DNA of 64,000 bases, taken from JBCAWW01 sp039024315 (GTDB lineage: Bacteria; Bacteroidota; Bacteroidia; J057). This document shows positions 1-8,603 of this stretch, in pieces. Every line of letters starts with the position of its first letter. Position 1 is the stretch's first letter. The DNA is taken from the NCBI GenBank assembly GCA_039024315.1, contig JBCCQN010000002.1, forward strand, positions 129,688 to 193,687, read 5' to 3'. The translations under genes were made by a program, and so were the position numbers. A model generated the notes under the pieces. The model saw only the letters and a program-made list of their open reading frames with translations, was not told where the DNA came from and ran no database searches.

Positions 1-827
1 GCGGTAAGCATCAAGCGTTTGCCTATCATAGTACCGGTGCAATACCCACTTTCAGTATCCACTCTCCCAACAGTACACCAAGGAAAGGAATTATCTCTGT
101 ATATATATCTTGAGTCAGGGGGAAATACTGAATTGGGTATATCCAATTCAGTATTTATCCTTCGAGGAGGTTGCAGTAGTTCTGGTTTGAATCTTGTCTT
201 GAGGAAGTCCGAACTAGCGCCATCAAGCTCCGATTTTAGGTCAAAGTCTCGGATCAATTTGAGATCTAAGGCTTGTGTTTTAATTGCAGGAAACTCACGT
301 TGTTTCAAAACAAAAGGTGCTTCAAGGATATAAGCACCCGTCTCCTTTTCCCTACGCAACCGGATATCAAGGTCCTTATTGTCAATGGAAAAAAAGCGAT
401 CTAGTTCCACATATATTCCCTTAGGCAGCTCTTTCTTCGCAGGTATATCTTTGAGAACCTCCAATTTTTCTTGCATCATTGGAGATCCCTCTAAGGGTAT
501 AGGAGAAAAGGAACCCAATGATTGTCTATCAATTTCCAATTCAAAATGTTCCACCTCCTTGGCTCCAACGCGAATTTGTTCGTCGGTTTTCAAGAGTAAC
601 CTTCGAGGAGGCGCATACACCATAAGATAGATATCTGGTTTTGCGTCCCAAAGCTCTTGAAAATCCTTGGCAGAATAATCCAACTCAAATTTTCCTTCTT
701 GATCTGAATAAGCTACCCCGAGTAAGTCATCCCAAAGTAGATCCTTGTCATAAGCGCGAACTTTTAATCCCTTGACGGGTAGTCCGCTTTCTTTTTCCCG
801 AATTTGTCCAGTGATTCTGAATTCCAT
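1..827 (-). CDS. V8/trypsin-like serine protease, N-terminal part (runs off window)
   Basis: An uninterrupted minus-strand frame starts at ATG 827 and runs out of the window with no stop; I translated all 275 residues. Residues 1 to about 95 (MEFRITGQIREKESGLPVKG...) look like a transthyretin/carboxypeptidase-regulatory-like beta-sandwich. The last visible residues, W-C-T-V-G-R-V then YCTGTMIGKRLMLTA, match the beginning of a trypsin-fold/V8-like protease, where the next residues would be A-H-C with the catalytic histidine, just outside the window. No signal peptide or membrane segment is visible, so it acts in the cytoplasm or leaves by an unusual route. The catalytic Asp and Ser cannot be seen, so activity is inferred. 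The frame is certain; the family call is fairly firm. Confidence 0.72.
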   Translation of the reverse strand, partial: MEFRITGQIREKESGLPVKGLKVRAYDKDLLWDDLLGVAYSDQEGKFELDYSAKDFQELWDAKPDIYLMVYAPPRRLLLKTDEQIRVGAKEVEHFELEIDRQSLGSFSPIPLEGSPMMQEKLEVLKDIPAKKELPKGIYVELDRFFSIDNKDLDIRLRREKETGAYILEAPFVLKQREFPAIKTQALDLKLIRDFDLKSELDGASSDFLKTRFKPELLQPPRRINTELDIPNSVFPPDSRYIYRDNSFPWCTVGRVDTESGYCTGTMIGKRLMLT

Positions 828-1327
828 AATCGTATATGTATTTGAATAAGAACTCTGTCCGAAGAGGCTGCTTTTTACCTATTATCAGGCAAAAATGTCT
901 TCGGGCTTAAAGCTTAATTTTGACAAATCACTTAGGGAAGAACAATAAGCTACCTAATCAGATTCATAAAAGCAATAGGTCACGCCACCAATACACTCCA
1001 TTTGACAAAAAAGAGACATATTAGCAACAATTAACTCTATTGCTAGGGATAAAAAGTACTTTATTCAAATCACCTAGCGTTTCGCGGAAAGGAATTACCG
1101 ACAATGATGTAGAGACTAAACGCATGAGCCACTTCCAACATTCAGGCAGATCAATGCTTTTGAACTATGTAGACAGAAATATTTAGACCTAAGAAAATTG
1201 GGCTATATGGTTCGTGGAGACCGATTCTCCGTATTGGGTACTTTTTAATTTCTACTCTTCGCTTAAATATTAGCATTTTTTAATGCTACCTTGCCCAACA
1301 ACTTACTTTCATTTGAGTATATACGGT
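828..1327. other. Divergent intergenic region
   Basis: About 500 bp between the protease (minus) and a small secreted protein (plus). No convincing ORF. It holds a degenerate copy of the AT-rich repeat family B around 1163-1270 and a degenerate family A word near 1076-1090 (CGTTTCGCGGAAAGG). Promoters for both flanking genes should lie here, but I found no clean TTTG/TAnnTTTG pair. Confidence 0.5.
1163..1270. repeat. Degenerate family B AT-rich intergenic repeat
   Basis: The stretch follows the same word order as the copies at 39520-39632 and 50641-50755: tagaca, (ta)atattTAGACCTA, then a ttGGgCTATATGgTTC block, then TACTTTTTAATTTCTACTCT. It lacks the CCCGAAAGCTTTCGGG palindrome. Confidence 0.45.
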
Positions 1328-1678
1328 ATGAGGTATTGTATTCTGATTCTGTGCCTAGCTTTTTCAATTACACCTGCGCTTGGACAAGAACTATCCTACC
1401 GCACTAACTTACCTATTACAGACAGCCTTCAGCAAGAAGTACGGCTTCAGTTCAATAAACTTAGCGAACCGCTTGGCCTAGGACCTAACTCACAACCTCA
1501 AATCCCCGCTTATTTCATCCCTTCCTACGCCCGAGCTAATCCTAGCGGCTACAGCTATTTGTGTCGCCTTGAATTAAAAATTGAAGATGAACTACCTTTG
1601 GGTATTTGGATAAGAGCCGATGAGAAGGCCGCTCCAGGTGGAAGCTTATATCTGAGAATGAAAGTATTGCGGTTTTAA
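1328..1678 (+). CDS. Small exported protein of unknown function
   Basis: 116 residues starting at ATG 1328; the longer upstream start at 1283 would put 15 residues in front of a clear signal peptide (MRYCILILCLAFSITPALG, cleavage before QE). The mature part, about 97 residues, has no motif I recognise: beta-rich C-terminus ending GGSLYLRMKVLRF, preceded by a stretch with several prolines. The signal peptide points to periplasm or outside. It is convergent with the GH3/beta-lactamase gene, 147 bp away. I see no operon partner. Probably a real gene; function unknown. Confidence 0.6.
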   Translation: MRYCILILCLAFSITPALGQELSYRTNLPITDSLQQEVRLQFNKLSEPLGLGPNSQPQIPAYFIPSYARANPSGYSYLCRLELKIEDELPLGIWIRADEKAAPGGSLYLRMKVLRF

Positions 1679-1757
1679 GATATCTATGTACTTTTCTTTT
1701 CCCTCTAAAGATCAATTTGCCTACATACTGAGTCGAATCCATTTTTAGGAATCGAAT

Positions 1758-1780
1758 CGTTCCGCGCAGCGGTAAGCCTA
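1758..1780. repeat. Family A REP-like half element
   Basis: CGTTCCGCGCAGCGGTAAGCC, one arm of the dispersed inverted repeat whose full copies lie at 22224-22311 and 54869-54958. It sits between convergent genes, the preferred location of the family. Confidence 0.6.
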
Positions 1781-1825
1781 ATCTTGGAGTCAAATATAAT
1801 CCGTAAGTCGCACAACTAGCACGAT

Positions 1826-4822
1826 TTATTTATTCATTGTCGGCACCTTTCTTCGGTCAGCCGCATAGCATATCTCATGCAGTTTTTGATAGATATCCAT
1901 CGCATAGACCTTCCGGTTGAGGCGCGTTGGGTGCACGCGGTTAGACATAAAAACGATCACTAGATCCTCTTCTGGGTCCGCCCAAGTAAAAATGCCCGTA
2001 TAGCCAGAATGTCCAAAGCTACTCTCAGAAGCACTGGGAGCAACATACCCACTTTCCCGATTTTCTAGCATAGGCTTGTCAAAGCCTAATCCTCTGCGGT
2101 TGCCCGCTTCGCGGAACTGATAAGCGGTAAATTCACGCATACTGGCCTCCGGAATCACTTGCTCTCCACCATATGCACCCATATTGGTGTACATTTGCAT
2201 GATCTTAGCAAGGTCATTAGCCGTCCCAAAAAGACCAGCATTACCCGATAGCCCCCCCATCATAGCGGCTCCCTCATCATGTACATAACCATGAAGGAGC
2301 TCTTGGCGAAAAAAGGTGTCCTGCTCTGTAGGGACAATGCGCTCCATCGGAAAATGCTGCCAAGCGTTCCATGTAATGGTATAAGCCCCAAGCTTACGAT
2401 AAACTGCATCTTTGCAATAGGTCTCATACTCTCGACCCGTCATTTGGGTGATCATATCTGGATATAGATAAAAAGAAAGCCCAGAATATAAATACCCAGG
2501 GGCTTCATTGAGAGGTGATTTTTTGATAGCCTCGTACATCTTCGCTCGATAGTCCTTGTGGAGATAAAGTTGAGAAGACACTTTGATCGGAAACATAGCC
2601 GAAGAATCCATCGCAAAAGTATTTTTCTTAAACTTTAGGGGCTTCTTTAGGAGCCATTTGTTCCACCAAGGGACAGTAGAAGTCCAATATGGAATCCAAG
2701 CTTTTAAGCGTGCATTGTGAGCCAGCACATTGCGCCAAGTCAAATCGGCCTTGTTACTCCCCTCAAAATCTGGCCAATAAGCCGACATAGGTGCTTCTAA
2801 ATCAAACTTTCCCACACCGTGTAGTTGCATCAAAGCCGGCAGTGGGCCTGTGATTTTAGTTACCGAGGCAAAGTCAAATATATCATCCGTCTTAGTAGCA
2901 ATTTGTTTGTCGTAGGTATGATGGCCATAAGCTTTTTGGTAGACTACTTTGTTGTTTTTGGCGACAAGGAGGACCCCTCCGGGGAACGCTTCTGCTTCCA
3001 GACCGAGGCCTACGATAGAGTCAAGCTGCATTTCTAGCCAGCCGCCATCCCATTGTACTTCTTCGGGAGCACCATATTGCAATCTCAGACCCCCTTTGGT
3101 TTCAATCCCAAAACCAAAAGGGAAATTTTTGTTGATAGTTACGGGTAATTTGCCACTACTACCAATCGCACCGAAAAGCATCTGCGCGCTCAATTCCTCA
3201 CTGACCTTATTGCCTTGATAAGCCACTAAGATCCCTTCTGCCTTTTCGATTCCCTTAATCTTGTCCAAAGTATAGGGATTGCGCAAGGCGACAATCACGG
3301 CTTTACCAGAAGCACTGAGCTCAGTCAATAAGTCTTGGACCGCCTGATTATAGATAATTTTGTTGCGAGGCCGACTCTGTAATTGATGTAAACCGACGAC
3401 TAGCACGTCAAAATCGGCAAGCTTTTGTCGCAAAGCTGTCGTTTGACTGCTGCTAGCGTCAGGCTTGAGATTGGCGTAATCCATCTTTGTGTAGCGCCCT
3501 AACATATTCTGAAAATCAGTCCGCTGTCCATTTTTACTAATCGAGAGCGCTAGAAAGCGCTTACTTTCAAGATTTTTGAAGGGTAAAATATCGTTGCGGT
3601 TACGGATCAGAGTAAGAGAGGCCGCCACTAACTCCCGATTGAGCAGATGGGCTTCCGCAGTGTTCAGATCCTGATAAAGACTCTGGCGTTCCACGGAGTG
3701 GGCCTCCGCTAAACCCAACCAATACTTTGCTAAAAGCAATTTGCGACATTTACGATCGATATCCATTTGCTGGAGCTCACCGGATTTTAGCGCAGCTGTA
3801 ATCGCCGCAATCGCTTTAGGGACGTCTTGTGGAAAAACCAAGGCATCGTTGCCCGCTTTAAGGGCTTCTACCTCTACCCTACCAATCTCATAGTATTTGG
3901 CTACTCCCTGCATGTTGAGCGCATCAGTAAAGACAATACCTTGAAAGCCCAACTCTTTTTGTAGCAGATCTGTAACTATAGGATTGGAAAGTGTGGAAGG
4001 CTGCTTGGGCCGAGCATCTAGGGCTGGGATATTTAGATGCGCCACCATCACACCACCTAGTCCGTTTATCATCAACTGCTCAAAAGGATAAAGCTCAATA
4101 TCACGCAGTCGATTAATATCATGATTGATTTGGGGCAAATCATAATGGGAATCCACATCCGTATCGCCATGGCCAGGAAAATGCTTGGCCGAGGTCAAGA
4201 TATTGCCATCTTGTAGGCCGTGCATGTAGGCCATGCCTTTGCGAGCGACGAGTTCTTTGTCTTCGCCAAAGGATCTATAATTAATTACCGGATTAGCAGC
4301 ATTGTTATTGACATCCACTACGGGAGCGAAATTGACATGCAAGCCGATACGTTTGAATTGGCGGGCGATCTCGAGACCCATTTTATAGATGAGTTTATCA
4401 TCTTGGATCGCGCCTAAGCTCATCTGGTAAGGAAAGCTAATGGTACTATCGAGGCGCATCCCTAGGCCCCATTCTCCATCCAGTGATACTAGGAGAGGCA
4501 CTTGGGCCATGGCCTGATATGAATTGACCTGCCGAGCTTGGCGGTCAGGTCCTCCTTGAAAGAAGATTACTCCTCCAATTCCATATTCCGCTACTAATCT
4601 CTTAATCTCTCTTTCATGCTCTGGGCCTCTATTACTATAAGCAGCCACTTGAAACAACTGCCCAATTCGTTCCTCTGGACTCAAACTTTGCATGATTGAA
4701 TCAACCCAGGCATTAGCTGCGTCATAAAATGGGGGTAAAGCCGCGAGATTTTGCGCGTTTGCGCCGAAAGTTGCGCAAAATAGCAGTAAACCAGAAAAAA
4801 AAGAAGCTTTTAGCAGAGACAT
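1826..4822 (-). CDS. Exported GH3 beta-N-acetylhexosaminidase fused to a beta-lactamase-like hydrolase
   Basis: 998 residues from ATG 4822, chosen because it begins a signal peptide (MSLLKASFFSGLLLFCATFGANA). The upstream start at 4891 adds 23 residues that do not fit. The N-terminal half is a glycoside hydrolase family 3 NagZ-type domain: KHFPGHGDTDVDSH near residues 214-230 carries the catalytic Asp/His dyad and FTDALNMQGV near 295 the nucleophile Asp. From about residue 595 follows a class C beta-lactamase/penicillin-binding-like domain with SVTK near 650, YSG near 776 and GHSGYTG near 938. It probably removes GlcNAc from peptidoglycan fragments in the periplasm; the second domain may be an esterase or peptidase. 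This architecture is known in Bacteroidota. Divergent from the deoR-nagB-murQ operon, fitting muropeptide recycling. Confidence 0.9.
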   Translation of the reverse strand: MSLLKASFFSGLLLFCATFGANAQNLAALPPFYDAANAWVDSIMQSLSPEERIGQLFQVAAYSNRGPEHEREIKRLVAEYGIGGVIFFQGGPDRQARQVNSYQAMAQVPLLVSLDGEWGLGMRLDSTISFPYQMSLGAIQDDKLIYKMGLEIARQFKRIGLHVNFAPVVDVNNNAANPVINYRSFGEDKELVARKGMAYMHGLQDGNILTSAKHFPGHGDTDVDSHYDLPQINHDINRLRDIELYPFEQLMINGLGGVMVAHLNIPALDARPKQPSTLSNPIVTDLLQKELGFQGIVFTDALNMQGVAKYYEIGRVEVEALKAGNDALVFPQDVPKAIAAITAALKSGELQQMDIDRKCRKLLLAKYWLGLAEAHSVERQSLYQDLNTAEAHLLNRELVAASLTLIRNRNDILPFKNLESKRFLALSISKNGQRTDFQNMLGRYTKMDYANLKPDASSSQTTALRQKLADFDVLVVGLHQLQSRPRNKIIYNQAVQDLLTELSASGKAVIVALRNPYTLDKIKGIEKAEGILVAYQGNKVSEELSAQMLFGAIGSSGKLPVTINKNFPFGFGIETKGGLRLQYGAPEEVQWDGGWLEMQLDSIVGLGLEAEAFPGGVLLVAKNNKVVYQKAYGHHTYDKQIATKTDDIFDFASVTKITGPLPALMQLHGVGKFDLEAPMSAYWPDFEGSNKADLTWRNVLAHNARLKAWIPYWTSTVPWWNKWLLKKPLKFKKNTFAMDSSAMFPIKVSSQLYLHKDYRAKMYEAIKKSPLNEAPGYLYSGLSFYLYPDMITQMTGREYETYCKDAVYRKLGAYTITWNAWQHFPMERIVPTEQDTFFRQELLHGYVHDEGAAMMGGLSGNAGLFGTANDLAKIMQMYTNMGAYGGEQVIPEASMREFTAYQFREAGNRRGLGFDKPMLENRESGYVAPSASESSFGHSGYTGIFTWADPEEDLVIVFMSNRVHPTRLNRKVYAMDIYQKLHEICYAADRRKVPTMNK

Positions 4823-4948
4823 ATACTTGTATTTGAGGGAAAAATGCGGGTTTCTGCGGACTTTGTCAAAAAAAATTGCCAACATCTGCATGTTTTTGCG
4901 TTTTTATCTTTATAATTGCGAAAGAAATGCGCATCAAACCGCAAAATC
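4823..4948. promoter_or_regulatory. Divergent promoter region of the amino-sugar genes
   Basis: 126 bp separate the start of the GH3 gene (minus) from the DeoR-type regulator gene (plus), so both promoters and any regulator site must lie here. On the plus strand TTTATAATTGCG precedes the regulator start, but the spacing to a TTTG box is not canonical. I cannot define the operator. Confidence 0.4.
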
Positions 4949-5698
4949 ATGCTTAAAGACGAAAGACATCAGCTCATTCTTGATACTGTTAGGCAACAAA
5001 ACAAAGTGCTTACGGTAGAATTGAGCCAAGTCCTGCAGGTTTCGGAAGATACGATAAGACGTGATCTCAAAGAACTATCCGAACAGGGGCAAGTCAAAAA
5101 AGTGCATGGCGGGGCCGTTTCTCATTCGCTAAATCCCTACAGCTATCAAGATCGGAAGGTTTACGCTGACGCAGAGAAAAAACAAATTGCGACCAAAGCC
5201 ACGAAGCTTTTTCGATCAGGGCAGGTAGTCTTCATGGACGGAGGTACCAGCAATTTAGAATTGGCCCGCCAGTTTCCACAACATCTCGAAATCACTTTGA
5301 TCACCAATAGTCTGCCAGTAGCAGTCGAATTGGCTGATCACCCAATGATTGAAATCATCTTTATCGGAGGCAAGCTACTCAAGACAGCCCAAGTAACCAT
5401 AGGCCCCGAAGTAATCGAAACGGTCAAAGGCATAAGAGCGGATATTTGCGTTCTCGGCACGAGATCCATCCACCATCAACTTGGCATCACAGAGATCGAC
5501 TGGGACGAGACCAAAGTCAAAAGAGCTATGATGGAGTCATCTGCAGAGACAGTATCCCTCGTCATCAAAGAAAAAATAGACACTGTACAGCCCTATATCA
5601 TAGGAGAAAGCAAAAAGGTCGATATCCTGGTGAGTAGCCTGGATAAACATGACCCCTTATTGAGACCATATATCGCATTAGGCATAGAAATAATCTAA
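4949..5698 (+). CDS. DeoR/GlpR-family transcriptional regulator
   Basis: 249 residues from ATG 4949 (MLKDERHQLILDTV...); the upstream in-frame start at 4916 only adds an Arg/Lys-rich, non-conserved tail. Residues 5-58 form the DeoR winged helix (VLTVELSQVLQVSEDTIRRD, then HGGAV), and residues from about 75 on form the DeoRC sugar-phosphate sensor (FMDGGTSNLELA, TNSLPVAVEL). It lies 9 bp upstream of nagB and is co-directional with nagB-murQ. Regulators of this family usually respond to a phosphosugar, so it probably controls this operon and perhaps the divergent GH3 gene. The effector is inferred. Confidence 0.9.
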   Translation: MLKDERHQLILDTVRQQNKVLTVELSQVLQVSEDTIRRDLKELSEQGQVKKVHGGAVSHSLNPYSYQDRKVYADAEKKQIATKATKLFRSGQVVFMDGGTSNLELARQFPQHLEITLITNSLPVAVELADHPMIEIIFIGGKLLKTAQVTIGPEVIETVKGIRADICVLGTRSIHHQLGITEIDWDETKVKRAMMESSAETVSLVIKEKIDTVQPYIIGESKKVDILVSSLDKHDPLLRPYIALGIEII

Positions 5699-5707
5699 AT
5701 CAGTACC

Positions 5708-7627
5708 ATGATCCAAACGGTTGCCCCCACACTGTATCAATTTGAAAAGATCCCCACTAGGATTTATGAAGATGCTGGCCATGCTTCTAGAGAAGTGGCA
5801 CAACAGATTGCAAACCTAATCCGCCACAAAGCTTCAAAAGGTGAAATGGCAGTCTTAGGCTTAGCAACAGGCTCCACCCCTACTGGCGTTTACAACGAAC
5901 TTACTCGCATGCACCGCGAGGAGGGACTCTCGTTTGCCAATGTGATGACCTTCAATCTGGATGAATATTATCCCATGCAACCAGATGCGCTCCAGAGTTA
6001 CGTTCGATTTATGAACGAATATCTGTTTGACCATGTCAACATTGATCCTGACAATGTGCATGTGCCAGATGGTACGCTAGCCGTAGAGGAAATTCCGGCT
6101 TACTGCGCTGCTTATGAAAGCAAGATCGAAGCCGCTGGCGGCTTAGACATTCAAATCCTAGGCATTGGTCGTACCGGTCATATCGGCTTTAATGAACCCG
6201 GTTCTTCGATCAATTCTCGCACGCGTATGATTCGTCTTGACAAGATGACTATCCGCGACGCGGCTAGTGATTTTTTCCGCGAAGAAGACGTACCAAAACG
6301 GGCCGTAACCATGGGTATCGGCACCATTATGCAAGCCAAGTCTATCATATTGATGGCTTGGGGAGAAGGCAAAGCGCCTATCGTCAAGGAGATGGTAGAG
6401 GGAGAGATTACCGAAAAAATCCCAGCCTCTTTCCTGCAAAAGCATCCTAATGCACAAGTGATCCTTGATGAGGCGGCCTCGGCTCAACTGATCAGAAAAC
6501 AAGCGCCTTGGCTGGTTGGCCCTATGAAATGGGACAGCAAGCTCACCCGTAAAGCCATCGTTTGGTTGTGCAAGAGACTCAATAAGCCTATCCTCAAGTT
6601 GACAGATGAGGATTACAACGAAAACGGAATGGGCGACCTTATTGCGGAACATGGTCCAGCCTATGACCTCAACATCCGTGTGTTTAACTGGATGCAGAGA
6701 ACCATTACGGGTTGGCCTGGCGGCAAGCCCAATGCGGATGATGCCCACCGCCCCGAAAGAAAAGATCCATTTCCTAAGCGTAGTCTGATTTTTTCGCCTC
6801 ACCCAGACGATGACGTGATCTCTATGGGAGGGACTTTGATCCGCCTCGCAGAGCAAGGCCACGAAGTACATGTTGCTTACCAAACTTCTGGTAATATCGC
6901 GGTCTTTGATGATGCAGCCATTCGATTTATTGACTTTGCCCAAGACTTTAGTCGACAGTTTGACCCAACTAACGCTAAGCAAGCTGAAATTTTATATCAA
7001 GAATCACGGGAGTTTTTGGCCACCAAGCAATCCGGTCAACCAGATACTGCAAGCATTCAGATGATCAAAGGCCTGATTCGGCGGGGAGAAGCCAAGTCTG
7101 CTTTGAGATATTCAGGGGTTCCTGAAGAGCGCGCTCACTTCCTTGACATGCCATTTTACGAAACAGGACGCGTCAAAAAGAAGCCTTTGTCTGAGGATGA
7201 TATTCAGATTATTGTAGACCTACTCAATGAGGTAAAACCCCAACAAATCTTCGCCGCAGGTGATCTATCTGATCCTCATGGCACCCACCGCGTATGTTTG
7301 GACGCCATCTTTCAAGCGATCGATAGGCTCAAGGATGCCCAGTGGATGCAGGAATGTTGGGTTTGGCTCTATCGCGGCGCTTGGCAAGAGTGGCCTATTG
7401 ACGAAATCGAAATGGCCGTTCCCATTAGCCCCGTTGAACTCAAACAAAAACGCCAGGCGATCTTTCGTCATCAATCCCAAAAAGATAGTGCCCTCTTCCC
7501 CGGCAACGATCCCCGTGAATTCTGGCAGCGGGCCGAAGATCGCAATCGCCATACTGCTCGCATGTACGATTTACTCGGTCTACCCGAATATGAAGCCATC
7601 GAAGCTTTTGTGAGATACCATTTTTAA
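5708..7627 (+). CDS. nagB: Glucosamine-6-phosphate deaminase fused to a PIG-L/LmbE deacetylase domain
   Basis: 639 residues, more than twice a plain NagB (about 266). Residues 1 to about 290 are the deaminase that converts GlcN-6-P to Fru-6-P plus ammonia: GLATGSTPTGVYNEL near 52, FNLDEYYPM near 84 (catalytic Asp) and GRTGHIGFNEPGS near 155. After a linker, residues from about 360 form a PIG-L domain with SPHPDDDVISMGGTLIRL, the zinc-binding H-P-D-D motif. PIG-L enzymes remove N-acetyl groups from GlcNAc conjugates. The two-domain form is common in Bacteroidota. It starts 9 bp after the DeoR gene and is followed 5 bp later by murQ, so one operon. No nagA is present in the window; the C-terminal domain could supply the deacetylase step, which is inference. 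Confidence 0.92.
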   Translation: MIQTVAPTLYQFEKIPTRIYEDAGHASREVAQQIANLIRHKASKGEMAVLGLATGSTPTGVYNELTRMHREEGLSFANVMTFNLDEYYPMQPDALQSYVRFMNEYLFDHVNIDPDNVHVPDGTLAVEEIPAYCAAYESKIEAAGGLDIQILGIGRTGHIGFNEPGSSINSRTRMIRLDKMTIRDAASDFFREEDVPKRAVTMGIGTIMQAKSIILMAWGEGKAPIVKEMVEGEITEKIPASFLQKHPNAQVILDEAASAQLIRKQAPWLVGPMKWDSKLTRKAIVWLCKRLNKPILKLTDEDYNENGMGDLIAEHGPAYDLNIRVFNWMQRTITGWPGGKPNADDAHRPERKDPFPKRSLIFSPHPDDDVISMGGTLIRLAEQGHEVHVAYQTSGNIAVFDDAAIRFIDFAQDFSRQFDPTNAKQAEILYQESREFLATKQSGQPDTASIQMIKGLIRRGEAKSALRYSGVPEERAHFLDMPFYETGRVKKKPLSEDDIQIIVDLLNEVKPQQIFAAGDLSDPHGTHRVCLDAIFQAIDRLKDAQWMQECWVWLYRGAWQEWPIDEIEMAVPISPVELKQKRQAIFRHQSQKDSALFPGNDPREFWQRAEDRNRHTARMYDLLGLPEYEAIEAFVRYHF

Positions 7628-7632
7628 GTTTT

Positions 7633-8439
7633 ATGACCTTAAAGACGACTGAACAAAGCTCTCATTACAATCAGCTCGAGTTGATGTCCACCCAGCAATT
7701 GCTGGAAAACATCAACCGAGAGGATCGCAGTGTACCAGAAGCAGTCAGCAAGGCCCTTCCACAAATCGAAGCGGTGGTAGAGGCTGTTTATCAAAAAATG
7801 AGTAAGGGTGGCCGCCTATTTTATCTAGGTAGTGGCACTAGTGGACGCTTAGGAGTAGTGGACGCATCTGAATGTCCGCCCACTTTTGGGGTCCCTCATG
7901 ATTGGGTGATTGGCCTGATCGCGGGCGGAGAAGGGGCTATCCATAAGGCGGTAGAGCATGCAGAAGATGATGAAGCCGCCGCGTGGAAAGATCTCCAAGC
8001 CCATCAAATTTCTCCTGATGACTTTGTATTTGGGATTACCGCAAGCGGCACAACTCCCTACGTTATTGGAGCCGCTAAGGCCTGTATGGAAAATGGCATC
8101 CAAACTGGCGGCATCAGCTGCAATGAAAACTCTCTTCTCAGTTTATCAGTTGATTATCCTGTAGAAGTGATCGTCGGACCAGAGTTTGTTACGGGCAGCA
8201 CCCGTATGAAAGCTGGCACCGCGCAAAAATTAGTCCTAAACATGATTTCTACCTCTGTCATGATCAAGCTCGGTCGCGTGCAAGGCAATCGTATGATCGA
8301 TATGCAGCTTACTAATGACAAGCTTATCGATAGAGGCACTAGAATGATTATGGACAGTAGTAAACTGGACTACCAAAGCGCTCGAGCAATGCTGAATCAG
8401 CACGGCAGTGTGAGAGCTGTATTGGAGCAGTTAGGCTAA
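7633..8439 (+). CDS. murQ: N-acetylmuramic acid 6-phosphate etherase
   Basis: 268 residues, near the length usual in Bacteroidota and slightly shorter than E. coli MurQ. It cleaves the D-lactyl ether of MurNAc-6-P to give GlcNAc-6-P and lactate in the cytoplasm. The SIS fold is marked by YLGSGTSGRLGVVDASECPP near residues 60-80, including the catalytic Glu of the SEC-P-P motif, plus GITASGTTPYV near 136 and GSTRMKAGTAQKL near 190. Start ATG 7633 lies 5 bp after the nagB stop, and a hairpin terminator follows, so it is the last gene of the deoR-nagB-murQ operon. Its product feeds NagB once deacetylated. Confidence 0.95.
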   Translation: MTLKTTEQSSHYNQLELMSTQQLLENINREDRSVPEAVSKALPQIEAVVEAVYQKMSKGGRLFYLGSGTSGRLGVVDASECPPTFGVPHDWVIGLIAGGEGAIHKAVEHAEDDEAAAWKDLQAHQISPDDFVFGITASGTTPYVIGAAKACMENGIQTGGISCNENSLLSLSVDYPVEVIVGPEFVTGSTRMKAGTAQKLVLNMISTSVMIKLGRVQGNRMIDMQLTNDKLIDRGTRMIMDSSKLDYQSARAMLNQHGSVRAVLEQLG

Positions 8440-8459
8440 TCTTTTTACTAACTACACGA

Positions 8460-8503
8460 GACGCCCCTTTCTACTTTGGTGGATCTGGGGCGTCATTTTT
8501 TTT
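8460..8503 (+). terminator. Rho-independent terminator after murQ
   Basis: GACGCCCC at 8460-8467 pairs with GGGGCGTC at 8487-8494 and is followed by A and eight T residues. It lies 21 bp after the murQ stop and closes the deoR-nagB-murQ operon. Confidence 0.88.
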
Positions 8504-8603
8504 AAGTACAGAGTAAAGAGTATTCAGTACAAAATACTATTGTCTTAGTACTTGAAAGCGTTCTCTCTATCGTTTAGGCTTCGCAAAACGCTTCTCTCTA
8601 GAA
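8504..8603. repeat. Family B repeat followed by family A half elements
   Basis: 8504-8552 (aagtacagagtaaagagtat ... attgtcttagtact) is a short family B copy without the central palindrome. It is followed by family A words AGCGTTCTCTCT (8556-8567) and GCTTCGCAAAACGCTTCTCT (8578-8597). The tail CTTCTCTCTAGAA recurs near 16211-16223. The segment lies between convergent genes and reaches the end of the EGF-like lipoprotein gene. Confidence 0.6.

Noticed and set aside
127..152. ACTGAATT ... AATTCAGT inverted repeat
   Set aside because: Inside the coding frame of the protease, 8-bp arms with a 10-bp centre, AT-rich; no reason to treat it as a control site.
6158..6982. 274-codon open frame on the minus strand
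   Set aside because: It lies wholly antisense to nagB/PIG-L, whose conserved motifs fix the plus-strand frame; its translation shows no family resemblance.
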